Positions 1 through 11,420 of a DNA stretch of 45,555 bases are shown here, piece by piece. Within the stretch, counting starts at the first letter, position 1. The number at the start of each line of letters is the position of its first letter. The position numbers and the translations under genes are program-made. A model generated the notes under the pieces. It worked only from the letters and a program-made list of their open reading frames with translations, searched no databases and was not told where the DNA came from. Origin of the DNA: Rhizaria sp. SCN 62-66 (taxonomy: Eukaryota; Rhizaria, unplaced); the NCBI GenBank assembly GCA_001724265.1, contig MEDY01000300.1:1-45555 (forward strand), read 5' to 3'.

Positions 1-65
1 GCCGCGCCCGCGCCCGTGACGGCGCCGCTGCCGCCGCCGGCGCTGGCGCTAGGCGCGGCTGAAGC

Positions 66-96
<31 letters not shown>

Positions 97-1582
97 GCGG
101 CGGAGGACGAGGCGGGGGAACGGGGCCCGCGCCCGCCCGCGGCCGCCGCGGCGTGTCCGTGCCCATGGACGTGTCCGTGGCCGTGGTGGCCATGCGACAG
201 CGCGTGAGCGTGCGAGTGCGAGCGCACTGCAGCGGGCAGCGAGAGCGACGACGCGCCCGCGCCCGGGCTCGTGCTGGGGTCCGGCCAGCCCAGTCCGTGC
301 CCGTGCCCGTGCCCGTGCCCGTGGCGGCCGAACGCGACGCCATCGACGCCGTTGTCCTCGTCATCACTGTGCGTCAGCCCGTCGCTCATCCCCACGACAC
401 CGCCGACGCTAACGCCGACGCCGACGCTGACGAGGGAAGAGACGCCCGCGGCGCGGCCCGCAGCGGCCGCGGCGCCGTTGCCGCCGCCGCGCTTGCCGCC
501 AGCTCCAGCGGCCGCAGCCGTGCCCGCCAGTCCGCCCGGCTGGCCGTAGCCGCCGTGGCCGTGGCCGTGGCCGTGGCCGTGGCCGTGGCCGTGGCCGTGG
601 CCGTGGCCGTGGCCGTGGCCGTAGCCGAGGCCGAGGCCGTGGTCGAGCGCGAGCCCGTGCCCGTGCCCGAGACCGTGAGCGTCATGCGTACCCCCATGCG
701 TTCCCAGCGCCGCGAGCCCCGAGTGGCTGTGCGCGTGGACCAGCGGGTGCGCCGCCAACGGGTGCGCAGCGCTGGCGCTGGCGCTGGCGCTGGCAGACTT
801 GGCGCCCTTGCCGGTGGGCCGCGCCGCGCCGCCGGCCTTGCCGCCGCCGCCGCCACTAGCGCCGGTGCCAGAGAACGAGGCAGCGCCGACGGGTGCGCCC
901 GCGACCGCGCTGGCGCCAACGCTGCTGCTGGAGCTAGACTTGGCGGCGGCGGCGGAGCTGGACTTGGTGAGCTTGCTGGCTTTTATGGCGGCGCCGCCCG
1001 CGGCCGCCGCGGCGCCCGTCTGTTTGCCTGCGCCGGCCTTGGCCGCCGCGGCGGGCTTGGCGCTGCCGGACCCGCCGGATGCCGAGGGCGCCAGCGCGGG
1101 CGAGTCGCTGTCGATCATGCCGACGACGCCGCCGCCCAGCAGCGGCACTGTCAATCCGCCACCACCAGCGGCGGCGGCGGCGGAGGGCTTGGGCGTGGCC
1201 TTGCCGGCGGGGGGCTTCTTGCCCTTGTCGCCCGCGCCGCCGCCGCTGCCGGCCTTGCTCTTGGCGGGGGTCGCGGCGCCGCCGCTAGCCGAGCTAGCGC
1301 CAGCGCCGGAGCCGGCGCCAGCGGCAGAGGCAGTAGCGACGGCGCCGTCCTTGGCAGCAGCGCCCTGTTTCGCACCGGAGCCCGCGCCAGCGCCAGCACC
1401 AGCGCCAGCGGCGGCGCTAGAGGGAGTGCTCGTGCCCGTAGCTGGCGGGGCGCCAGACGCAGCGGCCGCCGCAGCAGCAGCAGCGGCAGCGGCAGCAGCG
1501 GCGGTGGTGCCGCCGGCGGAGCCCCCGGTCTTGGCGGCGGCCTTGGACTTCTTGACGAGCTTCTTGCTCGCGCCGGCGACCT

Positions 1583-1613
<31 letters not shown>

Positions 1614-4600
1614 CTCCTCGTCGGCCTGCGCGCGGAGCGCGCTCTGCGCCTGCTGCTGCTGCTGCGCGGCGGCGGCCGACACGGCGAGCACGAGCCACGA
1701 CTGCAGCTGCTCGTGCGCCGAGTGGGCCGAGAGCGCGTGCGAGTGCGCCCAGAAGGACGCGCGCGCCAGGTCGCCCGCGGATGCCGTCGACGTTGCGGCT
1801 GACAGCGCCACCGCGCTCGCGCTGCAGCCACGCCGCGTCACTGTCGCTGTGGCTGCGGGCTGGGGGGGGAGGGGCACGACGGCGGCGCGGACCGAGGCCG
1901 CCGCCGAGGCCGCAGCGACGGCGGCGGCGGCGGGCGCGGCGGCGGGCGGCGTCGCGTCGATGCGCGTGAGCGTGGGCTGCCAGCGGCACGGCCGCGTCAG
2001 CACGCGGACAGTGCGGGCGTGCGCGCGCGCGGGCGACAGTAGCCGCAGCACGGCGCGCGCGGCGGCGGGCGGCCGGCCGTCGCGCCGCGCCGCCTGCGCC
2101 TGTGTCTGCAGCAGCGCCAGCAGGCGGGCGCGCGCGGCCGCGGTGGACACGGCGGCGGGCGCGCGCGCAACGGCAGCGACAGCCGTCGTCGCGGTGTTCG
2201 GGGCAGCAGCGGCGGCAGCAGGGCTCTCACACAGCGAGGCAAGGAGGCTTGCGCTGGCCGCTGCCGCCGCCGCTGCCGCTGTGTTGTTGTTGTTGGCGGC
2301 GGCGGCAGCGGCGTTGGCGGCGCGAGCGCGCTTGACGCGAGGCGCCGTCCCAGCAGCAGAGGCGGCGGCGGCGGCGGCATCTGACTCGTCTGCGACCAGC
2401 GACGCGACCGCGGTCGGCGCAAGCGCTGAGCCAGAGCCGGCGGCAGAGCCAGCGGCAGAGCGAGTGGGGGATGATGCGCGCGACAAGCTCGTGGTGCTAG
2501 AGCCGTTGGCAGTAGTCGCAGCGGCAGCAGCAGCGGCGCCGCGCTTGCGGGTGACGCCCCCGCGCACCGCGGCAGCCGCAGTCGCGGTGGAGCTAGAGCT
2601 AGAGCTAGAGCTAGAGGTATGAGAGCTGTGCGCGTGCGCGTTGGTGAGGCTGATGGGCTCCAGCTTCACGACAGGCTCAGGCTCACTCTCAGACCCAGAG
2701 CCAGACCCAGAGCCAGAGCCAGACCCAGAGCCAGAGCCAGACCCAGAGCCAGACTCCATGCCCCTCGCCCGCCCGCTGCCAATCCTCCCGGCTGACCGGC
2801 GAGTCCGCTGCACCGCAAGGGCGCTCAGCGCAGGGGAGCTGAGCGCGGGAGCGGGCACGGCCCCGGCGGCGCGCAGCCGCTGCGCGATGACCGCGACGGG
2901 CACGGCGGGCAGCAGCGAGTCGGCAAGGGACGCCGACCACGGCCGCAGCCGCAGCGCCGCCCAGGCCGCGCGCGACAGGGCGCGGCTCTCGGCCTCAGCC
3001 GCGGCGGCGGCGGCCGCGGCCACGGCGGCGCCGACGTCACCATGAGCACTCGCGTCCGAGCTGCTGGCGCGTGAGTGCGATTGAAAGTGCGGGTGCGAGT
3101 CTAAGGGCAGGGCGTCGCCGCGGCCGCAGACGGCGGCGGGACGCGCGGCGGCCGCTGCGAGCGCGTGTTCGATCGCGCTCTGGTAACCTTCGTCGTAGCT
3201 GCCCACGGAGCCGCTCGCCGCAGCCCTCGCGGTCGCGGTCAGAGGAGCCGTACCGGCAGAGGCGGCAGAGGCAGCGAAGGCGGCGCAGTCGGTCGGCTCG
3301 ATCTTGACCTTGACAGCATCGTCGCCATCATTCATCGCAGAAACAGCAGAGGCGCTCTCGCCGGCGACCGATGCCTGAGTGCCGCTGCCGCGGCCGCGGC
3401 CACCGGCGCCGGCGCCGGCGGCCAGCGCGGGGCAGCAGGCGTGGGCGGAGCGCGTGGCGGGCAACATCGCCAGCAGCCGCGGCAACGCCACCCGCGCCTC
3501 CAGCCCCCCGCAACCAGCCTTCTTGTCGCCGCCGCTGCCGTTGTCGCTACTCTGGACGGCGGGTCCCGGCGCGAAGGGAGGGAACGGCAGCGCCAGCAGG
3601 TCGTTGCGGGAGCCAGCGCCCGCAGCCGCCGCGGCCTCCGCCGCCGCGCGCGCCTGCACCTCCTCCTCGTCCTCATCGTCGTCCTCGTCCTCGTCGTCGC
3701 CGTCGCCGTCGCCGCCGCCACCGCCGTCACCGCGGCCGCCGCGGCCGCCGCGGGGGATGGAGCCGCGGAGAGAGCCGCTGACGCCGCCGGGGCCGTCGAG
3801 TTCGAGCCCCGAGCGGCGCGGGCGGCGGCGGCGCGGCCCGGCGCCGTAGGCCACGCGGCACTCGCGCAGCAGAGCCGCCACAGCCGACGCCACCGTGTCA
3901 GCCCCCTCGCCGTCGCCAAGGTTGTTGTTGTTGTTGTTGTTGCGTTCTGCCTGCTGTTTGGACAGCGCGGCCGCGCCGGGGGGCTGCGCGGCGATGGCGG
4001 CGAGCGCGCGGCCAATCGCGGCGATGTTGGCGCAGCGGGCGCCGCAGCAGAGCGGGCCCAGCCGCCGCGCCGCCGCCGCGGTCCACCGAGCGTGTGCGGC
4101 ACTGACCCTGGCGCTGGCGTGAGCGCTGGTTTCACTTGATGTAGTTGGGATGGAGTCGGGCTCGGGCTTGGCGGCGCCGTCCTCTGTCTTGACTACAGCT
4201 GCACTCGCACTAGAGCTAGAGCTGGAGCTGGAGTTAGCGTGAGAGGTAGCGGTCGTGTTCGGGTTATCAGACGCCTCGTCGGTCGCGAGCGCGAGTGCGA
4301 GCGCGTGTGCTAGCCGCACGCGCGCGGGCGGCAGCAGCGAGGGCAGCGTCTGCAGCTGCGAGGCCGTGGCGGCGCCGTCGCCCCACGCGCTCGCGGCCAG
4401 CAAAGATGACAGCGCGCCGCGCCCGCGCCCGCTGCGGCGACTGCGGCCGCCAAGGCCGTAGCCGTGAGAGTCGCTGTGGCGCGTGTGGCTGTGGCCAGAG
4501 AGGGGGCAGTCGCGGGCGTGTGCCCGCCGGCCCCGCTTGCCCTCGGGCTCTCCTGCACTCGCCCTCACATTTGCACTTGGACTCGCACTGGCAGCCGCGC

Positions 4601-6585
4601 TCGCTGGCCCAGAGAAGGCGGCCGCAGCGCGGGCCCAGACCCGCGGTGAACCGTTAGCCAGCCCCCAGGCCGTGGCGCCGAAACCCAGCCCGTCGCACTC
4701 GCTGCCGCTGCCGCTGTCGCTGTCGGTCGAGCTCTCGGTGAGGCTGGGGTCGTCCCGAGAACCGCAGTCGCACGCGCTGCGCCCGCCAGCCTCAGCCTTC
4801 GCCTCAGCCTCCGCGTCAGCGTCGGCGCCGCACTCCGAGCTCGAGCTGCAGCTGTCACTGACGCTCTCACTTTCACTCTCGCAGCCGCTACCGCCGCTGT
4901 CGCTCTCATTGCTCCGGTTGAGACCGTCGTGAGTCCCATTGCGAGCGTGGCGGCGACTGCTGCTGCTGCTGCTTCGTTTGCGGCACTTGTCCCCCGGCGC
5001 GGCCGCACTCATGGCCCTGCGCTGCGCGCGGCGCTCCCCCGCCGACAACTCCAGCAGCCGCGCGTGGCGCGCCGCGAGCGCGGCGGGCAGCGGGGCGAGC
5101 TGCGCGGGCGGCAGCGCCTGCGCGCGCATGTTGCGCAGCACGCCCAGCACGAAGGCGTTGTGCAGGTGCAGGTTGCGCGCGCCGAGGCACTCGAGCACGG
5201 CGGCGTCCAGCTCGAGCTTGGAAGAGCGCGAGCAGAGAAAGGCGTCGACGGCGCGCCAGTAATGCCGCAGCCGCGCCTGGCCCGTGCCCGCCGCGGGCGG
5301 CTGCGCGAGCGCGGTCACGGCCTGCGACAGCGCAGAAACCGACAGGGGCGTGCTCAGCTCGGGGGCCGAGGCGGCGGCGCGGGCCGCGGTGCGCAGAGAC
5401 GCGATGCTGCGGCGGCGGCGGCGGCGGCGGCGGCTGCGGCTGTGATCAATCTTAGCATCGTCGCGGCTGTCATCCTCGTCGTCGTCGTCGTCGTCGCTGC
5501 TTGCGGTGGCGGACTCCGAGCCGCTGTCGCCGTCGCCGTCGCTGCGGAGAGTGCTGAAGTCGCTGTCGCTATTGCCGTCCTCGCTACTGGTTTCGTCGTC
5601 GTCGTTGGCACTTGCGCTGCCATCGCCGTCGTCGCGCATCTCCGCCCCTACACACTCCGTCGCGCAGTCCGTCGCGCAGTCCGTGGCGCACTGCGCGGCG
5701 CACGGGAAAACGACGCCTGCCATTGCGCGCTGAAAGTGCGGCAGCGGCGCGTGCGCAGCCTGGTATGCGGCCGCGGCGGCCGCGGCGGCGGCCGCGGCCG
5801 GCCCGCCCGGGACCGGCGCGGGGGCAGCCGCTGCGGGCGCCAGCGGGCCGTAGCCCAGCCCCAGACCGTGGCTGCCGAGGCTGCCGTAGTGGCCGTGGCT
5901 GTACGCACTGTGACCGTGGCCGTGGCCGTGGCCGTGCGAGGAGGCGTGGGAGAGCACGGCGCCTGACGTGGCGGCGCGGCCCAGGGCGGAGGGCGTCAGC
6001 AGACTGGCCGGCTGGCCGCTACCGTGGCCGCTGTGGCCGCCGCCGTGGCCGCTGTGACTCCCGGGGCCGCTGCCGCCGCTGTTGCCGCCGTTGCTGTGGG
6101 CGCGCGGAGTGCCGGCCGCGGTCGGCGAGGGCGCGGCGCCGGTGGGGCAGGCGGACACGTCAGTGCTCGCCGTGTTGAGGACCGACACGCCGGCCCACAG
6201 CCCGCCCCCAGGCGCCGCTGCGGCCCCACTCGCGGACCCAGAGCCGGAGCCGGAGCCAGAGCCGGAGCCGGGGGCGGGCGTAGTACGGAGGCGGGCGAGG
6301 GGACGCGCGGAGAGACGGGACTGATTGCTATCGTCGCCGTCGCCAGCGCCCGCGTCGCCGTTGCTGTTTTTGTCACCGTCATCGCTGCCGCTGCCGCCGT
6401 CGTTATTGTAGTCGTCGCCGCCAGAGCGCGGCTGAGCGCCGCTGTGCTGCTCCTCGGCGACCGACGCCAACGCACGCGCGCGGGCCGCCGCCGCGCTCGC
6501 GCTCGCACTCGCGCTCGCACTCGCGCTGGAGCTAGAGCTAGAGCTGCTGTCGCCTGCGCGGTGGGCGTTGGCGCCGCGACGCATA

Positions 6586-6618
<33 letters not shown>

Positions 6619-7059
6619 CCGGTGCTCGTCGCAGCAGCAGTCTTGCGACTCCTACCTGCGCCAGCTGCAGCCGCAGTGGCGGCGGCGGGCTTGACCTTCT
6701 TGGCCTTGGCCTCCGCCACCGCCTCTGCCGCTGCCGCTGCTGCGGCCGCCTTAGCCTGCGCCCGCACCCGCGCCTTGGCCTCGGCCCTGCGCCCGCGCCG
6801 CCGCGCCCTGGCCTCGAGCGCGGCGGCGAGCGCGGCGTCGGCGTTGCGCCTGCGCTCCGCGGCGAGCGCGTACCTGAGCAGCCCGCGCTGCGCCTCGGCG
6901 GTGCGCACGGGCAGGTGCAGCACGTGCGGGGACGCCAGCGCCGCGTCGAGCTCCTGCCGCAGCTGCCAGATGTCCACGCGGCCGGGGAACGCCGCAGCAG
7001 CAGCAGCAGCGCCAGAGCCAGAGCCAGCGCTAGAACCAGAGCCAGTGCCCGCGGCTGCA

Positions 7060-7090
<31 letters not shown>

Positions 7091-9337
7091 AGGCCGCCGG
7101 GGCGGCGGCGTGTGCGGCGGCGACGTCCATGGTCCAGGGGATGTGTGCGGCGGCGACGCCCGCGTAGAGCGGATTGCTGTGGCTGCCGAGCCGGCCCGAG
7201 CCCAGCGCGCCGACCAACGACAACGACGGCGGCGGCGGCGGAGGCCTTGGCGCTGGCTGCGGTCGCGGCGGTGGAGGCGGAAGAGGCGGTGTCTGCGGGA
7301 CTTGCGCTCGAGCTCGAGCTAAAGCCAGAACCTGAGCTTGCATGAGCGTTCGCGGGTGCGGCGGCCGAGGCTGTGGCCCCGGTCGGGCTGCTCGTTCCGC
7401 TGGCCGCCGCTCCAGCTCCAGCTGCGGCAGTCGGAGATGGAGTTGCTGCTGCTGTTGCTGCTGCCGCCGAGTCCGAGCCGCCAGCTGCGGCAGCTGCAGC
7501 GGCGGCGGCGGCGGCGGCAGCGCTGGCGGCCGCGGCCGCCTCTGGGTGAACCGCGCGGCCGCGGCCGAGTGGGCGTACGCCAGCACGGCCGCCGCGGTCG
7601 CGACCGGCGAGTCGTCGCCGGTCGCATCGGCCGTCGCAGCGGCGGGGGCGGCGGCTGAGGCCGCGGCCGTCGACCGGCCGTAGCCCGCGGCGCCGCTGCT
7701 GTTCGCGGCCGCGGCCGCTGCTGTGCTGTAGTAGTACGCAGACGCGTCGGCCGGCGCAGAGGCGGCGGCGGCGGATGTGGCGGCGGGCGCGGCAGAGTAG
7801 TAGCCAGCGCCCGCGCCCGCGCTCGCGCCAGCAGCGCCGGCGGGGGCGGGGCCGCTGGCCGCCGCCGTCGTCGCCGTCGTCGCCGCCGCCGTCCCGTAGT
7901 AGCCCGAGGCCGCGGCGGGCTGCGCTGTGGCGCCGACCCCAGCAGCAGCCGCAGCCGCGACCGTACCGGGAGTGCCAGAGCCAGTGCCAGCGCCAGCGGC
8001 CGCGGCGGCGGCGGCGGCGGCGGTGGCGGCGTAGTAGTACTGGTTGTACGCGGCGGCGTAGGCGGCGGCCGCCGACTGCGCCTGCGCCTGCTGCGCCTGG
8101 CTCTGGCTCTGGCTTTGCGCCTGAGGCTGAGGCTAGGGCTGCGCTTGTTGCTGCTGATACGCCTGCTGCTGCTGCTGCTGCAGTTGCTGCTGATACTGCT
8201 GGTACTGCTGCTGCTGCAGCAGCTGCTGCTGGTACTGCTGCTGCTGGTACTGCAGCAACTGCTGCTGCTGCAGTTGTTGTTCGTCGGTCAAAGCCTGGCT
8301 GTGACCCTGGCTCGGTGTCTGCGCCTGCGCCTGCATGGGGTAGCTGCTCGCGTAGCCACCAGCCGCCGCGGTCGCAGCGGCAGCGGCTGTACTCGTGGTC
8401 TGTGCCGCCGCAGCGCTATAGTCAGCCGCGTAGGCCGCACCCGCACTCGCAGGCGCGGCTGCATCCCCTGAGGCCGAGGCCGCGGCCGGCAGTGGCCCCT
8501 CAGCGCTCTGGCCAGTCGCCGGCAGACTCTGAGGCGCGCCGGCGGCCCCGGCGGCCCCGGCGGCCCCGGCGGCAGCCGCGGGCGCGGACGCTGCGGGGGA
8601 TAGAAATGGTGCTGGCGTAGGCGCGGGCGCGGGCGTGGTCATCAGCGGCGGCAGCGGGACACCGCGCAGCGTGAGCTCGCCGCGGGCCTCTGCGATCTGC
8701 CCGTTGAGCCGCTTCGCCGCCTCCTTCTTGAGCAGATAGCGCGACAGCGCGCGCCCGTCAGGCCCCATCGCCGGCAGCGTGAGCATCACGCGCTGCAGCG
8801 CCGACAGGTACGGCGCCGTCGCGGGCGCCAGAGAGGCCAGCGTGCGCAGGGTCTCGAGTGGCAGGGTGGCCGCGGCGGGCAGAAACACCTGCGACTGCGG
8901 CTGGAAAGACTGGAAAGACTGCGAAGACTGTGAAGACTGTGACTGTTGTAGTAGCTGCTGCTGCTGTTGTTGTGTTTCGGTAGGGGGCAGGGCTTGGGGC
9001 GGCGCTGCAGCCACGGCAGGGTCAGCGCCGGTGCCAGCGGCGTCAGGGGCCGCAGTTGCAGCGGCAGGGTCAGAGTACTGAGCTGGTGGCTGCGGCTGGG
9101 ATTGGGCTGCGGCAGCGGCATAGGCTTGCTGGGCTTGCATGTAGGCCTGCGTCTGCGCCGCCTGAGCCTGGGCCTGGGCCTGGGCCATAGCTAGCACGTC
9201 AGAGTCAGGGCCAGCACCAGCAGAACTGCTATCTGTCGCCGTGGCTGCTGCTGAAGCCGTGGGTGCGACGGGCTGTGTAGGCGCGGGCGCGGGCGCCGGG
9301 GCCGGAGCCGGAGCCGGGGCTGGGACGACTGAGGCCA

Positions 9338-9374
<37 letters not shown>

Positions 9375-10427
9375 GACGGCCGCCGCGTACGTCATCGGCC
9401 CCGAGTGCTGCAGATAGAGCACGCGCCCGTCGGTCGTTGTCAGCGGCAGCGCAATCACGTAGTTCAGCGCAGCCGCGGCGGCGGCCGCAGTCGCGGCGGC
9501 GGCGGCGTCGGCGGCAGCAGAGGCGTCAGTGGCGGCGGGGGCGGCGGCGCTCGCGGGGGCGGCGGGGGCGGGGGCTGAGACGGCGACGGCGACAGGCGTG
9601 CCGATGGTGCCAGTAATAATCACCGCGGGCGCCGTCGCCGTCGCGGGCTGCATCGTGTACTGCACCACGGTCCCGGGCGCGGGCGGCGTCGTCACCGCGG
9701 CCGCGGCCGCCGCAGAGGCAGCGGTGGCAGCGGCAGCAGCGGCAGCGGCGGAGGCGGAGGCAGAGGTGGGGGCGGAGGAGGTAGTGTAGTAGCTGTCGGG
9801 CGCTGCCGCAGAGGCTGAATCTGTCATCGCCGTCGTTTGAGACGCTGCTGAGGCAGCAGCAGCGGTGCCAGAGTAGGCCTCAGGGCCGGGGGCAGGGGCA
9901 TAGGCGGAGGCGGAGGAGGCGTCTGTGGTTGCGCTGGCACTGTAGTTGCCGTAGTACGCCGCCGCCGCCGCCGCTGCCGCTGCGTCAGCCGCAGGCGAAG
10001 CCGCGTTCGCAGCCGCGGGGTAGTGGTATGCTGACGCTGCAGCGCTGCCTGCGGCCACGGCTGCCTCTGTTGCCGTCGAGGTCGCGGTCGCGGGGTAAGA
10101 GGGCGCCGAGGCCGCCGCTGCCAGCGAGGGCGCGTCAGGCGGCGAGGCGGCGCCCGGAGCGCTCGCGCTGGCGGCGCTAGAGCTAGTGTGATAACCAGCA
10201 GCAGCCGCGGAGGCTTCGGCTTCGGCGTCGGCGTCGGCGTCGGCAGCAGCAGCAGGCGGGTCCGAGTAATCAGTCGCTGGGGCAGACGCTGATGCGACAA
10301 CTGACGCGGAGTCCGTCGGCATGGCCGTCGATGACGCGTGCTGAGACGGCAACGACGGCGACTGCAACTGCGACTGCACTGGCGCTGGCGCTGGCTGCGA
10401 CTGAGATTGTGGCTGTGAAGGGTCCAT
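1..10427 (-). CDS. Giant low-complexity protein with SAGA Ada1/Tad1-like segment (3' end outside window)
   Basis: One reading frame runs from ATG 10427-10425 to the left edge, about 3,475 codons, with a single internal TAG (8133-8135) and no TAA or TGA; I followed the codons across the window. The first 770 residues are Gln/Ala/Ser-rich and end in a long Gln-Tyr tract. Later parts hold poly-Ala, Gly-Ser and His-Gly repeats, a poly-Asn run, acidic and Arg blocks. The most protein-like segment is at residues 1700-1790 (about 5300-5070): a helix with YWRAVDAFLCSR, then KLELD, then LGARNLHLHNAFVLGVLRN. This matches the pattern of the SAGA-Tad1 domain (Ada1/TADA1), in which YW, F, EF/LD and a conserved HLHN motif precede an L-x-x-L-x-N helix. 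I infer a nuclear coactivator role. A second helical, Lys/Arg-rich region lies near residues 1145-1225. No intron is evident. Ada1 proteins are normally a few hundred residues, so this would be an extreme enlargement. Confidence 0.7.
553..618 (-). repeat. (CCGTGG)11 hexanucleotide repeat encoding His-Gly
   Basis: Eleven perfect copies of CCGTGG on the plus strand, flanked by single-base variants (CCGTAG at 619). In the frame of the giant minus-strand gene each unit gives Gly-His, making a histidine-glycine run. A shorter block of the same hexamer lies near 5915-5937 in the same gene. Confidence 0.9.
6588..6617 (-). repeat. CTG/CAG trinucleotide repeat encoding poly-Gln
   Basis: Ten consecutive CTG triplets on the plus strand, which read as CAG (Gln) in the giant minus-strand gene. 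It is followed by an Arg-Arg-Gly stretch and a Ser/Ala-rich region. The perfect repeat is likely to vary in length. Confidence 0.85.
8133..8135 (-). other. In-frame TAG in a Gln-rich tract (probable Gln codon)
   Basis: On the minus strand the codons read GCG CAG CCC TAG CCT CAG CCT CAG GCG, so the TAG sits exactly where the Gln-Pro alternation predicts CAG. The same frame then stays open for about 2,710 further codons to the window edge, including the Tad1-like segment. One C-to-T change converts CAG to TAG. Confidence 0.85.
8145..8280 (-). repeat. Gln-Tyr-rich imperfect CAG repeat region
   Basis: Imperfect repeats of CTG/TAC-type triplets on the plus strand encode runs of Gln interrupted by Tyr, Leu and Ala on the minus strand, just before the in-frame TAG at 8133. 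The tract resembles prion-like, Q/Y-rich segments of transcription and RNA-binding proteins. That role is only inferred from composition. Confidence 0.75.
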
Positions 10428-11420
10428 GATGGTACGAGGCGGGCGAGCGCCCGGGGTGGAGCGCGGGCTGCTGGCGAGCAGAGCAGAGCGGGAGCAAGGC
10501 CAGGCAGAGAGCGGAGCGGCGAGCGGAGGGGGGGAGCCCTGCCAGAGTCGGTCTGTGCCGGCGCAAGTGGAGCCAACGCGCGCAGCGAAGCTGAGAGGGG
10601 TCGGGAGGAAAGCTGTTGTTACGAGACGAAAAAAAGTTCAGAGATAAAACAATCAAAGTCGGCGTTAAAAGGCAGCGCAAAGTAGAATAATAAAGTGTTC
10701 GTTTGTGTTAAGATGTGTGTTTGGAGGCGTATAAGAGCTGCGTCGGCATTCCTGGCGCTCGAGAGCAATGTGGTGGAGGGAGAAATGCGAACGCGGAGCA
10801 AAGTATTTCACACGAAGACTATCGTCAATAGCGTCCACGTTTAAACGTGTGCATGAAAACTCTCGGATTGCATACTATACTAAGTTTCTATCCACTAAAT
10901 CACATGCCAGCGGGCGCACGGGCCGCCGTTTGTTGGCGTGACAAAGCGGCTTGGATGATATCCGTGTCCCCGACATCTGCTTCATGATTTTCGCCGATAT
11001 TCACAAGCACGTATAACATAATTTTCAGATACAACATGTTAACCGCAATTTGATTGCGAATACATCAAAAAGAAACCTGTCGACAAAGATCGTATGTCGA
11101 TACAAAGTCACAAATGAAGGGGTCCTCCAAACTACAGTGCCGGTCACTTGCTCGACAGTCCCCGCTTCCACTGGACACTGTCATGCACACGTGACAAACC
11201 ACAGCATTTGAAGCCATATGTGCTCTCATCCAAGTCGAATCGCAATCATTTTTTTAATTCGAATATTATCACGTGTTTTGTATTAATTGATAGACACTAA
11301 ATTGCTATGAAAGATAAAATACCCCTACTCCACTCCGCATCACAACACTAAACAATCACATCAAACCAGCCCTCACTATTCTCTCCTGCGTGGAGTCGAT
11401 TTGAGGCCGCAGCTGGGCGC
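10428..11420. other. Intergenic: promoter side of giant gene and 3' flank of GMP synthase
   Basis: About 1 kb without a supportable gene. The part next to 10427 is GC-rich and probably 5' UTR and promoter of the giant minus-strand gene. From about 10620 on it becomes AT-rich. The stretch at 11220-11420 should hold the 3' UTR of the GMP synthase gene. I saw no tRNA, snRNA or clear long ORF on either strand. Confidence 0.6.

Noticed and set aside
153-2622. Overlapping plus-strand open frames of 500-600 codons near the left edge
   Set aside because: They are Arg/Ala/Val or Ala-only shadows of the giant minus-strand gene. The minus frame is continuous over the whole 10.4 kb and holds a recognisable segment.
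5354-5623. Minus-strand Thr/Ala-rich frame within the giant gene
   Set aside because: It is in a frame offset from the continuous one that encodes the acidic block and the Tad1-like segment.
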